A stretch of DNA of 64,000 bases from Fistulifera solaris (Eukaryota > Bacillariophyta > Bacillariophyceae > Naviculales > Stauroneidaceae). A model generated the notes under the pieces. The model worked only from the letters and a program-made list of their open reading frames with translations. It was not told the origin of the DNA and did not search any database. The DNA lies in the NCBI GenBank assembly GCA_030295235.1, contig AP026123.1:2294001-2358000 (forward strand). The letters run 5' to 3'. Position 1 is the first letter of the stretch; every line of letters starts with the position of its first letter. A program made the position numbers and the translations under genes. Shown here piece by piece: positions 9,555 through 20,038 of the stretch.

Positions 9555-11254
9555 ATGAAATCGCTCTCCCAATGGATTCTCGCTTCATTGTGCGCATCGG
9601 CTGCCGCACTCTTGAAAGAAGATGCTCGAATGGTACGACGATCGGATCTTTCTGTGTCTCATTGTGTATCCGACGATCACTCACTCACTCATGCACTTAG
9701 ATGGCGTACGTCGGAAACTGGCAAACCTGTCCCTCGGAGGCTCAGCTCGAACAATACACGCACATTGCGATCGGATTCGCGGTCACGTATACGTATGCGG
9801 AGCCGAAGAATTTGTGCAGTGAAACGTGCGTCATCGAAGTACCGTTGATTTGTGAAAATCAGGCGGATCCTAGCATTATCAGCGACTGGAAGTCTCGCGG
9901 CATTAAAGTATTACTGAGTTTTGGAGGAGCGGGTATGGGTGGAAGTTGGGAAGGAGATGTCAACGATTGCTGGAAATACTGCTTCGGCCGAGAAGATTAT
10001 GTGATCGGTCGTTTGGTCGAATTGGTGAATACGATGAACCTTGACGGCATCGATTTGGATTATGAATACTTTCTAGAAGATGAACCCGAACGAGGATTTA
10101 CAGAAGGGGCTGCGGCAATCAACTTTCTCGAAACTGTGACCGTTGGATTACGACAACAGATGCCCGATAAGATTCTGACGCATGCGCCGATGGATGTCGA
10201 CGCGGTGGCAGGAACGGCCTACTATGAAATGTTGGGACGCATTGCTTATACCATGGATTTTATCATGCCGCAATATTACAACGGTGTCACTCGACCCAAT
10301 GTGGACGGCTTCATGAATCAAGTACAAGGGGAAATGTCACCCTTGGATCATTACAACGGCCTGTTGCCTTTGTTTGAATACGATCCTACTCGTATCGTAT
10401 TTGGGTTTTGCATCAATGATTGTGGAGGTGAGTGATAGATGAGAACGGCTGCTTTGTGAGTATGAGTGTTCGAAGTGTCTCAACTTTGCTTGACAGGTAC
10501 CGGCTCGAACTCGGATGCAACCCAGGCCTCAACTGTCATCACTGAGCTAGAAAGTCAATTTCCCTGTCATGGCGGAGCTTTCTTCTGGGTAAACTTAGAC
10601 GATACAAATGGAGATTGGTCGAGAGGTGTCAATCAAGCTCTGTCTTTTAATCGCGGATGCACCAATATTGGTGGCGTAAGCCCTACTCCCCCTCCTCTTG
10701 CCGTCCCTGTGTCTGTTCCTGTCGCTCTTCCGGCTCCCACGTCTCCAATCGGGGTTTCTCCCGTTCCTGTCGCTCTTCCGATCCCTTCGTCTCCGATAGG
10801 CATTTCCCCTGTTACAGTTCCGATTCCAATTCCTACACCAGCCCTTCCATCCGCTCCTATCGCCTTTCCGAGCCCTTTGTCTCCGATAGGTATTTCACCT
10901 GTAACAGTTCCGATTCCTATCCCTACATCCGCCCTTCCTTCCGTTCCTGTAACAAGTCCTATATCAAGCCCTCTTTCCCCCAGTTTGCCTGTTGGGACTC
11001 CAACTCCCACATTCCCGGTAATAAACTCCGCACCGCCCGCCGTGACTCCGGCTACAACGACTTTGGAACCCACCGAGCTTTTAACACCGACAGCGAGTCC
11101 CATTGGCATGGTCAGCATTGGTAACGGCTCGGTGACCGATCCCAATGAACCCAATTTTTATGATCCCAACAACTCTCTGTCCTATGCGGTTTCGTCATTT
11201 CAAGCAAGCCTTCTTCTCGTTCCAACTCTGGTTACATGGGCTTTATTGATGTAA
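9555..11254 (+). CDS. Secreted GH18 chitinase-like protein with Pro-rich stalk and GPI-like C-terminus
   Basis: Glycoside hydrolase family 18, acting outside the cell on chitin or a related polysaccharide. Three exons: 9555-9632 (signal peptide MKSLSQWILASLCASAAA), intron 9633-9700, exon 9701-10427, intron 10428-10496 (GTGAGT...GACAG), exon 10497-11254. Both introns fit phase and match the paralogue at 27.5-29.3 kb. Seen: SFGGAGMGGSW, the catalytic DGIDLDYE (DxxDxDxE), MPQYYNG and GGAFFWVNLDD, all GH18 landmarks. After the domain come about 130 residues of Pro/Val/Ser repeats (VPVALP, SPIGISPV) and a hydrophobic end (SLLLVPTLVTWALLM), as in GPI-anchored wall proteins. No chitin-binding module is present, unlike the paralogue. 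Cytosine-rich repeats explain the long shadow frames on the other strand. Confidence 0.9.
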
Positions 11255-11377
11255 TACATGCTTCAATTAGATACTATGTTTTTATTTAGTGAATCAAATA
11301 CAGTTCATCGCTATGCGTCAATGTCTGTCTGTTATCGCACACCACAGAATATTTCTTCCCTTAGCCATTGCAAATGC

Positions 11378-12238
11378 TTACTCGACTTCCATGGCCGTCT
11401 CTCCTCCCGCCGCAACGACCGGATGAGGCTTGAATTCACTCTTAATAATCGGTGTCAAACCCGGTCGCATGTTCAATCGTCCGGAACGTTGCACCTGCGC
11501 GCGCAGCGGAGCCAATTCATTGGGTTTGACCGCATTGCGACGATAATCGACCGTTCCGTCCGTCTTAATGATGCAAATATCGCAATTCGAGCCCGAACCC
11601 AGGTCATTGAAAATACCGGCACCGATCGCGCGCTGCACCAACTGCACGGCCATGTCTTCCGTCATGTTCTCTTGCCAGCTGCTTTCCAGAACCGCCATGG
11701 CCGCCAACGACCCACTTCCCATACTGGTATACGGGAGTTTCGCGGTACTGCCGTGCGGATAGATTTGATAAATGTGCGGTCCTTGCAGGTCACAGCCGCC
11801 CAACACGAGTGCCGCACTCACGTGACCTTGATAACGGAACAGCATGCGCTTGAGCAACGTCACGGCCGTCACGAGACGCGATGGACGTGCCGTATCCATG
11901 CGCAACAATTCGAGTTGACGCGAAATGAGTGCCGTGGTGTTTTCCGTGTCCGCGGCCGTTCCGGCACCGCAACAGTACATGTTGGGAGCAATGTAATGAA
12001 TCTTTTCGCAATTGCGTTCCGCGACTTCCGTGTCATTCGTGGCTCGCGTATCGGCACCCAAGACGACTCCTCCCGCGTAGACGGTTCCGACAATGGTAGT
12101 TCCGGTCTTTTTGGCTTTCAACTTGGGGGCAGCGCCGTCCGTTTGCAGCAAATTTTGATTGCGGAGGTAGTTGGAGAAATCGAAACCAGCGGCTGGTTCG
12201 TGTAGATTGTTAGCGTTCATTTGCGAGCCTGCTGTCAT
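11378..12238 (-). CDS. PSMB7: 20S proteasome subunit beta type 7 (beta2, trypsin-like)
   Basis: Catalytic subunit of the 20S core particle that cuts after basic residues. 286 residues, the usual length. The propeptide ends at G46 and the mature enzyme begins T47-T-I-V-G, giving the nucleophilic Thr1. [20 protein letters not shown] supplies the Asp17 and Lys33 equivalents. The [10 protein letters not shown] and [11 protein letters not shown] segments are typical of beta2, as is the long C-terminal arm that wraps beta3 ([18 protein letters not shown]). A single uninterrupted exon. Confidence 0.96.
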   Translation of the reverse strand: MTAGSQMNANNLHEPAAGFDFSNYLRNQNLLQTDGAAPKLKAKKTGTTIVGTVYAGGVVLGADTRATNDTEVAERNCEKIHYIAPNMYCCGAGTAADTENTTALISRQLELLRMDTARPSRLVTAVTLLKRMLFRYQGHVSAALVLGGCDLQGPHIYQIYPHGSTAKLPYTSMGSGSLAAMAVLESSWQENMTEDMAVQLVQRAIGAGIFNDLGSGSNCDICIIKTDGTVDYRRNAVKPNELAPLRAQVQRSGRLNMRPGLTPIIKSEFKPHPVVAAGGETAMEVE

Positions 12239-12697
12239 TGTTGCTTACTTGATTGATTTGTATATTAATTATTTAAAAGAAACAAGCGTATGCTAAAGTC
12301 CTGCAGCAATAAACAAAAAAAAAATGCAAGGAGATCATGGTGCAAAAGGCGGCGTTTGACGAAGCAAGAGGATGAGCAAAGATTTCCGGCGTCTGTACGT
12401 CGTGAGTGTCAAAGTCTCAGCGAATCACGAAACATAGTGACCCAAAGCTAGGATAACAAAAGGGCATCGCCATTCCGTCTTTAGATACACTAGCCTTGTA
12501 AAATCTAGACCTACTCAAAGACGCACTTTTATTATTTTCATTAGTCTAGTAAAGATTATCAGGCGAAAATCGCTCGTCTAACCACCAAAAGTGCATGAAA
12601 TTGGTGTGCGAAAAGAAATAAAATAAAAATCTGTTGCACTACTTGAGCTCTTAACTGCTCGTAAAATTAGTTTTTTCTCTAAAATAATAAAACAATC
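12239..12697. other. Intergenic, 459 bases
   Basis: Holds the 5' flank of the proteasome gene and the 3' flank of the TPR gene. AT-rich with an A9 run near 12316; no gene or clear signal seen. Confidence 0.5.
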
Positions 12698-13741
12698 TTA
12701 CCACCGCGGACGACCGAACCGAAACCCTCCAAAATGCCCCCTCCCATAATAACCTCGCCGTCGACCACCCATCATATTCATCATGAACATGGCATGCAAT
12801 GGATTGATGCCATTTCGATGACAGAGATACGCCGCCCCCAATACCATGGCTAGAGACGCCAGCGAAGATGCATCCGAAGACGATGGTGTGCTTCCGTAAT
12901 GGGTAGTGCTTCCGTAATGACTATTGTGATGGTGCGTTCCGCGGGGACTCGCTTGGCGATAATCGTTGTAGTAGGACGACGATGGAGGACTGTGATAACT
13001 TTGTCGATACTGATCGTACAAATTGCCTCGTTCGTAATTCCCGTGACGACGATGGTGTGATTCCCATCCGAATCGACCCCCAAACGCGATATAGAGCACC
13101 AACAAACCGATCCCCAATTTCAGTATCTGCTTGGATTCGGACGACAGTTGGTCGTACCACAATGACAACCGGGCTACATAAAATTGCAAACGCTCTTGAA
13201 TCGAAACGGAATCATCGACGGGGTCCTCCCATACGGTTCTTTCAGAATTTTGGGGTTGTGTGGATTGCGGGGATTGTTGTTGTGATTGTGGAGGAGGCAC
13301 ATAGTCGGGATTGATGGGAGGATCGGGTCGATGATCGCGTCGCAATTCCCGCAATAACATTTGCCGTGCCATGGCATTCCCCGGATCCAATCGCAACGCC
13401 GTCTGCAAGGCATTGCACGCATCGTTGCTGTGTCCTCCCAGCGCCACGAGCGCGGAAGCGAGCCGCACATGACCTTTCGCCCAAGCTGGATTCAATGCGA
13501 CACATTGTTTCGCTTCTTGGACCGCCAGTTCCGCCGAATCTCCTATCTTCAATCGACAAGCCACGATATTCGATAAAATGATCTGTTGTTCTTGACGGGG
13601 CGCTTCTAACACAGGATCGAGAGCCGCTTGATATTCTCGCAGCGCTTCCGCGTATTGTTGTCCTTCGTACAGTTCTTTGCCTCTATTTTTGTGGCTGAGC
13701 CACGAGTCTCTTCGCTGCGATGATTCAAAGGGGTATCTCAT
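12698..13741 (-). CDS. TPR protein with transmembrane segment and Gly/Arg-rich tail
   Basis: Probably a membrane-anchored co-chaperone-like adaptor; function not known. Start chosen at ATG 13741 (MRYPFESSQRRDSW); the open frame runs 42 residues further upstream but reads poorly. Residues about 15-130 are three TPR-like helix pairs (NRGKELYEGQQYAEALREYQ, then ILSNIVACRLKIGD, then NPAWAKGHVRLASAL and ALRLDPGNAMARQML), close to the STI1/TTC family. A Gln/Pro/Ser linker follows, then a hydrophobic helix (ILKLGIGLLVLYIAF), a His/Ser/Tyr-rich region, a second hydrophobic patch (SLASLAMVLGAAYLC) and a C-terminus of GGRRRGYYGRGHFGGF type. About 347 residues. The arrangement recalls diatom TPR proteins without a J domain. 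Confidence 0.82.
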   Translation of the reverse strand: MRYPFESSQRRDSWLSHKNRGKELYEGQQYAEALREYQAALDPVLEAPRQEQQIILSNIVACRLKIGDSAELAVQEAKQCVALNPAWAKGHVRLASALVALGGHSNDACNALQTALRLDPGNAMARQMLLRELRRDHRPDPPINPDYVPPPQSQQQSPQSTQPQNSERTVWEDPVDDSVSIQERLQFYVARLSLWYDQLSSESKQILKLGIGLLVLYIAFGGRFGWESHHRRHGNYERGNLYDQYRQSYHSPPSSSYYNDYRQASPRGTHHHNSHYGSTTHYGSTPSSSDASSLASLAMVLGAAYLCHRNGINPLHAMFMMNMMGGRRRGYYGRGHFGGFRFGRPRW

Positions 13742-13992
13742 AATTGAATATTGTACTCCGTATTGATTTTGTGGATTGGTTATGACAAGATGAAAAGCTC
13801 TTTTAATGTTGCTTTTGTTCTGCAACGAGAAAAAAAGAGGAACAAGGGCGCGTCGCGTCAAAGTCAAAACGGTTATTCATTCACGTTTTCACGATCCAAG
13901 TATCGCTCGCATCGGCACTAAATTAGCTAAGTTTCAATTGCCGTTTCCACGTGGAGAAAAAGGAGTACTCCGTAGCGGGCAAAAAGAGGGAG

Positions 13993-14020
13993 GACGAACG
14001 ACGAACGACGAACGACGAAC
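13993..14020. repeat. Tandem repeat, 4 x GACGAAC
   Basis: Four perfect copies of the 7-mer GACGAAC in the spacer between the TPR gene and the ClpR-like gene, close to the latter's 5' flank. A simple microsatellite. Confidence 0.85.
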
Positions 14021-14147
14021 GCGACAACTCTCAACAATGTAATGAGTAATGAGGATTATTACGGCGCAATTCAATAGCAATTGATAGTCCTTCTTCTTAT
14101 ATTCTTTTTACCTTTATCTTTTTAAATTGAAAACATAAAAGTCAAGC

Positions 14148-15200
14148 ATGAGAACGTGTTTGCTGTCATCTCTGCTGTTACTGCTCGGTGAAAGCAGCGG
14201 ATATTCACTGTGGGATGCTCAAAAAGCGGCACGCAGTCTCGTTTCACCCAATCAATCGCTCTTTCGTCCTCCTATGACAATGTTACAACGCGATACCATT
14301 CAAATGCCGAGTACAACTCCAATGGTTCCTTTTAAGGTAATTTTTGGTTGAGCTGGAATCACTGTGACGTTGTTTATCTCTCTAATTGCTTCTCATTCGA
14401 CTGATGTTCTCATTCATTTATGTCTTTCGCAACTCTTTCACTAGCCCCCCGGTTCCGATTACGCCCAATTTATCGACATCGAGTCCGCCATGTACCGCGA
14501 TCGAACCATGTTCATTGCTAAATATATTGACGACCAAGCTGCGAACAGTATTATCAGCATCATGCTCTACTTGCGCAACGAAAGTCCCCGTTCTCCCATC
14601 AGCATGTATTTCAATGTCCCCGGAGCCAATCTCCGACCCGCCTTGGCTATTTACGATTTGATGCAGAATACGAAGAAAAATTGTGAAATCCAAACGGTCA
14701 ATTTGGCCTTGACGGCGGGAATGGGGTCAATATTGTGTGCGGCGGGCACGAAAGGGCAACGCAGTGCCTTGCCGAATGCGCGTTTCTTATTGCACCGGAC
14801 CGGGATGGATCAAGTGTTTCGGGGACAAGCGACAGATATTGCGCTTGAAGTCAAGAATTTGAAGCAGGCGAATGATCGAATGGAACAGGAATTGGCGCTG
14901 TTGACGGGTCAACCGGTGGATCGAATTCAGCAGGATTTGAAACGTGATTTTTACTTGTTTGCCGATGAAGCTGTCCAGTATGGATTGATTGATCAAGTGT
15001 TATTGCCATCACCGAGGAAACGTGCAGCTCGAGGACAAGAAGCTAATTTGGGCGCCTTTGAAGGTGAAGAAGAACAGCGTTATCAGAGCGGTGATCAGCA
15101 GCAAAAGGATGGTGGATGGGGCAGTCGACAACAGCCGCCTGGTACCAACAACAATAACAACAGAGATGACGACGATGAACCGAAAATCGCCAAAGGATAA
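14148..15200 (+). CDS. ClpR-like (non-catalytic ClpP family) protein, probably plastid
   Basis: Likely an inactive subunit of the plastid Clp protease ring. Exon 1 14148-14336, intron 14337-14444 (GTAATT...ACTAG, phase 0), exon 2 14445-15200; about 314 residues. The N-terminus MRTCLLSSLLLLLGESSGYS is a signal peptide, as diatom plastid proteins need; the aromatic residue after the cleavage region is Tyr rather than the usual Phe. ClpP fold landmarks: SMYFNVPGA, LTAGMGSILCAAGTKGQR (about residue 155) and NARFLLHRTG (about 180). The catalytic Ser of the ASMG motif is Gly here (AGMG), while the His is kept, so peptidase activity should be lost, as in ClpR. The C-terminus has a Gln/Asn/Asp-rich tail of about 50 residues, unusual for ClpP. 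Confidence 0.9.
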
Positions 15201-15518
15201 AGCAATGACTAAAAATGTAGTTTGTCTCTTTTTTACGACAATATGACCCATCGATTACCACACTGCTACGATTATCTTGGGTTAATTACATTGAGCTCTC
15301 CGTAAATCACAACGAGCTTCCTTTCACAAGCCAGTTACGCGGAGAAAACGACAAGGCCTGCTTTCCGTTTTATATCCATGTTCAGTGTATTACTCGACAC
15401 ACATGCACAATCTAAACTTCAAACGCGTCAAAGGTATACTCCTAATTCGTGCACAACTTACTAAAAAACTAAAGAATGATTTTTCTAGAAAACGTAACAA
15501 TCTATGTGAGAAATAAAT
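15201..15518. other. Intergenic between convergent 3' ends
   Basis: 318 bases between the ClpR-like gene and the antenna gene, holding only their 3' flanks. No gene, repeat or strong hairpin seen. Confidence 0.5.
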
Positions 15519-16242
15519 CTAACCAAGGAAATGTTCAATAATTCCCTTGCCATCAGCCAACTCTTGCGCCAAGAAACCGGCGGCGGCGAGCATGGCCAGA
15601 CGTCCGTTCTGCAATTCCTTGTTTTGCATGGCCAAAAGGGCCTCGGGTTCCGCAGGCTTCAAGCCAAGAGGGTCGAATCCCAAGTCACCGGGGGTGTAGT
15701 CGGTGCGCAAGAGTCCCGGCTTGTCAACGGGGACGTCACGGGGAGGAACCCAGCCGTATTGGGCACGGTCGAGCTCGAGCTTGGCAATGGAGATGGCCAA
15801 AAGAGTCCAGAAAGGAGCAGGGACCTGAGCCAAGTGGGTAATGGCGGGTCCCGAGATTTGGGAGTCGAAAAGGAACGACGATCCTTCAACCTTCTCACCG
15901 ACGAGGAAACCGACGGTGGCCAACATGGCCACACGTCCGTGGGTGAGTTCGGCTTCACGGTATCGCTTCAAGGTGTTGGCATCCGCCTTGGCAGCAAGTC
16001 CGAGGGGATCGAAGATTCCTACCGGAGGAAGAGCACCAGGGATCTCGTCAACGGAGAACGACTGTAAAGGTTAGGCAGGAGGTGAGAATCTTGTCATCGA
16101 TAACCGTCAATCGATAAGATACGCGATGAAGACTTACCGGAGCAGCAACGGCGGCAGGAGCGGCAGCCTTCTTGGGGCTGAAGGCATTGAAGGCCGAAGC
16201 CGAAGAGGCGAGAAGGGCGATGGCAGAGAGAGTGAGCTTCAT
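15519..16242 (-). CDS. Fucoxanthin-chlorophyll a/c-binding protein (Lhcf type)
   Basis: Light-harvesting antenna protein of the thylakoid. Exon 1 16242-16138 (35 codons), intron 16137-16062 (GTAAGT...TACAG), exon 2 16061-15519; 215 residues. The leader MKLTLSAIALLASSASAFNA has the signal peptide and the ASAF cleavage motif of diatom plastid import. Three-helix LHC protein: helix 1 with ELTHGRVAMLA (ExxHxR chlorophyll ligand) and helix 3 with ELQNGRLAMLAAAGF (ExxNxR), and the DPLGL loops before each. Length and motifs fit Lhcf. Codon use is GC-biased and the gene is probably highly expressed. The exact Lhcf number cannot be assigned by eye. Confidence 0.95.
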
Positions 16243-16920
16243 GTTGTTGGTAGTATTTGAGAGATGAAAGTCGTCGGTTGGCAAAATTTATGAATCTTTT
16301 GGAGTGAGAAGAAAAAAAGTGATGGGCCGGAGTTGGCTTGCGGCCGTCGTGTGAGTCGGAATTCTTTCGTCAGAATAATGTCTGAGCTTGGGTACACACT
16401 GAATTCGAAAGTACATGACCGGATCACGGTTTCTGATCAGAAGTACGCACTTCGACTTAGTCATTCCAGTTTGGCTGCCTCATTGGGTGCATGACGTATG
16501 ACGTGGATGAATGATGTAGTTCAATGCAGACGTGTTAAGACTGAGTCACGTATCACCGACTGACGACTGACGACCCGATCTTGTCACACTCGTGAATTAC
16601 TGTTCGCGATTAAGTTTAACGTCTTTTTAACGGAAAATGGCCGATCCGACAACTGTATGACCTACAACCTAAAACGCATAAACCGTTTCTCGCCTAAGTA
16701 CTTGTAAGGTTACTCGGAATATGATGCATACGTAGTAGTAACATGCCTGGCTCGCTCGGAAAAGTGAGCAGAAACCTTTCAACATCAACACACAAAAAAG
16801 AGCACAAAAAGACCGACAAAGTCAAAAGGTCAAGGACAAAGATCAATGTCTGATCGATCAAAACGGATTGCATATCGTGTTTTATGCTAGGCTGCCAGAA
16901 TATTGATACTCAAATTCAAG
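16243..16920. promoter_or_regulatory. Divergent promoter region of Lhcf and the GT-like gene
   Basis: About 680 bases between two divergent genes. It holds a pair of TGACGT half-sites at 16492-16497 and 16499-16504, a TGAGTCA AP-1-like site near 16542, and repeated ACTGACGAC near 16558. TGACGT sites bind bZIP factors and serve as CO2/cAMP-responsive elements in P. tricornutum (established for beta-carbonic anhydrase); here the role is inferred. Confidence 0.5.
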
Positions 16921-18239
16921 ATGAGAGTCCTCCCGCTCCCTTCATGGCGACGTGCAGCTTTCTCGGAAGCAAGACAAAGAAACCGGTCTTCCAAACAGTC
17001 AACGAAAAGCAATCTAACGTTGGGGATCTGTTGTGTTTGTCTCGGGTTGGCTTTACTCGGTTTATGGAAAAGCAATGAGCTGACAGTGGGTCAGAAATTC
17101 GACTTTGCGGAGGCGAACGGATGTTCGCGAAAGAGCAGGGCCGGAGGCAAGAAATGTCCGTGTCGGATCGCTATCACCAATTCCGTCACCTATCATTACG
17201 AGATTCTGGAATCCATCGCATCGCAACTACCTCTGCGATTTTTCAACTTGGAGGATGCCGACTGTGATAAGACCAATTTAATATCCGATTTCTTCATTGT
17301 GCAATATCGGCCTCCTCCTCGGTTCTGGGAGTATTATAGGCTCGACATGGTCTATAGAATGTTGGTGCCGAACCAACTCGCGGTCTCGTTTGCTTCGTAC
17401 TTTGAGTCTGAAATAAAGGGTATGACGGTTGTCGACGATGCAGCATCACCCAAAGTTACGCGGACGATCGGCGCGTTGACTGTGCAAAGAAAGAATCATG
17501 AACAAAAGCCCATCGAAGTGGAAGGTTATGACGCTATCATTGAAGCTTCGTGTCCTTGCTCGTCCTACAATCTATTTTCCTTGCAACACGACCGGACACG
17601 GTCTTGCATTTTCACGAAACATGTCCATCGGTCGAGAATCATCCGCGGGCCGTTTGGGTGAGTCCATATCACGCCAATTTCTTCATTCCGACCCAGTTAC
17701 CAAAAGTAGCAGCCGCAAGAGCACGTGCTGCTGGAGCGCCCTTGGGTCTTTGCGTCATTGGCACCGTGCATCGAAGAAGTTGGAGATTACTCGCGGCATA
17801 TTTGGATCAATTTACAAGGAACACCGGCAGATCGTCACCTTTATCTTTGAGCGTCGAAATTATGGGCGTTGGACGATTCCCCGAAGAACTTTTTCCTTAT
17901 AAGAGCATGATTCGGCTGTCTGCGCCTCCTGGTTACGTGGGATTTCACCAGCAGGTAGAAGACGACTGTGACGCTATCTTGTTGTTATTAACCAAGCAAG
18001 ACCAGCCGCAATATTTCGAGGGTCCAGAAAGTCTTCTTCGATTGACGGGTGCGATTCCCTTGGTCATGGCGTATCAGAAGCCAGTTCTTTTGCACGAAGA
18101 GCTGTACAGACATTACGAAAAGTTCTTTCCTTCCGATTTGGTGGCTGTCACTCACGAGGATGACACAAGTAGCTTTGTGAAGGCCGCGTCGGACTTGATT
18201 GAAAAGTTGTCGAACAATAATCTGGTTCAAAGCATTTAA
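16921..18239 (+). CDS. Type II membrane protein, possible GT-B glycosyltransferase
   Basis: Not firmly identified. Start at ATG 16921 (MRVLPLPSW); one N-terminal anchor (LGICCVCLGLALLGLW, about residues 42-57) after a basic segment gives a Golgi type II topology. The luminal part has a Cys-rich start (KKCPCRIAI). The C-terminal half (RAVWVSPYHANFF, LGLCVIGTVHRRSW, LSVEIMGVGRFPEELFP, EDDCDAILLLLTK, GAIPLVMAYQKPVLLHEEL) has the alternating strands and the late acidic loop of GT-B enzymes, which is the basis of the guess. The frame changes once near 17551, between YDAIIEAS and VLQSIFLATRPDTV; there is no splice pair there, so I read it as a single-base sequence break. About 438 residues in all. 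Confidence 0.6.
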
Positions 18240-18463
18240 GGACGACGTAATGCAAAAAACACTCTCACTACATCGCTGCAACGTGATGTTTATAACAATT
18301 TCACGACAGACAAATTGACGACAGACGGACTTCCGGTGTGCATGATGATTGATAGATAAGTATAAAGGAGATGCATTCTCGACTGAAACGTCTACCTCGA
18401 TCAAGTTCAACAAAACAATCGACCGTATATCCCTCGATCGCCAGGCCTACACGTTACATGTCT

Positions 18464-19553
18464 TTAGTCGAGCTTCTTTTGTGTGGACGTTTCCTTTGTG
18501 GGCGCAAAGTGGAAAATGGCTCGCTTAATGGTGTCCGCGACGGCGACTGGTAACATCGAAAGTGCCCTCCACAGGATCTTCGCATCTGATCCTACCCAAT
18601 AATATGGCTCGATCTCGTTGCTGGGCAATGTAAGAATGTCATTCAAGACTTCGATCACCATGCTTGGATCTCCTATGATTGCTGAGGACTGTTTATTGAT
18701 GTTTTGAAAGGTATCAAGGACTTGATTACGAAAGGCTCCTCCTCCGTACAATTCCTGAATGGTTGTGGGGGCGGCGTCAAAGTTTTTCACATAATTTGTC
18801 TGCCAATCGACTTGAATCTGCGTCCGAATTTGTCCCGGTCGAATTTTGGTGACGGCAATATCAAAGGGTGCCAATTCGGTGCGCAATGCATCACTCCACG
18901 CTTCGACCGCGAATTTACTGGCACTGTATCCGGCATTGCTGGGACTCGCGACGGCTCCGCACACTGAGCTCATATTCAGAATTCGAGCTCCGTGGCTTGA
19001 TGTGCGCAACATGATCGGTAGTAGGGCTTGTGTAACACGGAGCATGCCGAAAAAGTTGACATCCATGATATTACGGTATGTACTTATGGTTGGATCGAAA
19101 AGAAAGTCACTGGGGTCCGCTATGGCAGCATTGTTAACAATTGCGTACAATGCACTGTTGGGGTCCTTTGATAACAACTCTTCGACCGCATGTGCCATTT
19201 GCTTAATTTCCATCTCATCTGTTACAATTGCATTGAATTGCCAAGTGATGCTTCGCCAAGACAGCTCGCAATTCCGTCACGGCCTCGGACGTGAGGGCCA
19301 GTGCTACGACCAAGAAATCACTCGAGGATGCAAGATGCTCCGCGAGCAAACGTCCAATGCCTCGATCACAACCCGTAATAACAACAACACGTCGTACAAC
19401 AACATGCTGCTCTTGTTTCTTGCGAAGCCAAGCTTGTAACTGTTTCCAAGCATGATAGTAACAAAACAAACAGCAAACGATCGCCACAGCAACCAGTTCG
19501 AAAAAACCTTTTATGAAAAGACTAGGTCGAGCACTAGAGCCGAACATCGTCAT
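18464..19553 (-). CDS. Short-chain dehydrogenase/reductase, membrane-anchored (17-beta-HSD / retinol dehydrogenase type)
   Basis: NAD(P)-dependent oxidoreductase of the classical SDR family, likely acting on a lipid, sterol or retinoid-like alcohol at the ER. Start at ATG 19553 (MTMFGSSARPSLF). Seen: an N-terminal membrane helix (FFELVAVAIVCCLFCYYHAW), the cofactor motif VVITGCDRGIG, IVNNAAI, the catalytic Ser in NMSSVCG and YSASKFAVEAW (YxxxK), and PGQIRT. The C-terminus is amphipathic and basic. One frame change near 19225-19228 (AATT) separates the Rossmann start from the rest; removing one T gives the expected Asn-Val-Thr-Asp-Glu at the strand 3 acidic turn, so a sequence error is likely. 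About 363 residues. Confidence 0.9.
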
Positions 19554-20038
19554 ATTGTACTTCAAAATGATGAATGTTACGACTTTCAATCAATGATTCG
19601 AAGCTATCGCTCTTCGCACAATTATTCTTTCTTTTTCGTTGTAATGTGTGTGTGTTCGCATTGTTGAAAGTTCTTACATCATGATGCCGTAGATGCTAAG
19701 AAACTGCTTGCACTAAAGTACAATAAGGTAGTATCCTTTGTTGACCGTTGTGACGTGACAGTGACAGCTTCCACTCCAAAATGCGTCGCGCGTCGAGATA
19801 TAGAGACACTCACGGGTGGCGGACGTACGCGTCGCGCCCGTCTTTTCGTTTTCTTCCCCGCAACAACTGCAAAATGTTTTCCCTCAAAAAAAGAGACGGA
19901 GATAGAGTCGGGTTTCTTATTCATCTCATCATAGGCAATACTCGGTTTCTTGTTTTTCCAGGTCTCTTAATGCTTCCCGAATGGATGTGTTAGGTTTGAG
20001 CGTTTTCTTGTTCAAACTTTTACCCTTGAAAAGACACA
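19554..20038. other. Divergent intergenic region
   Basis: 485 bases between SDR and the next gene on the plus strand. Contains TGACGTGA at 19751-19758. Short open frames here have no domain. No other signal seen. Confidence 0.45.

Noticed and set aside
10633-11154. Long frames overlapping the Pro-rich stalk of the GH18 gene on both strands
   Set aside because: Shadows of C/T-rich coding repeats; composition is the reverse image of the real frame.
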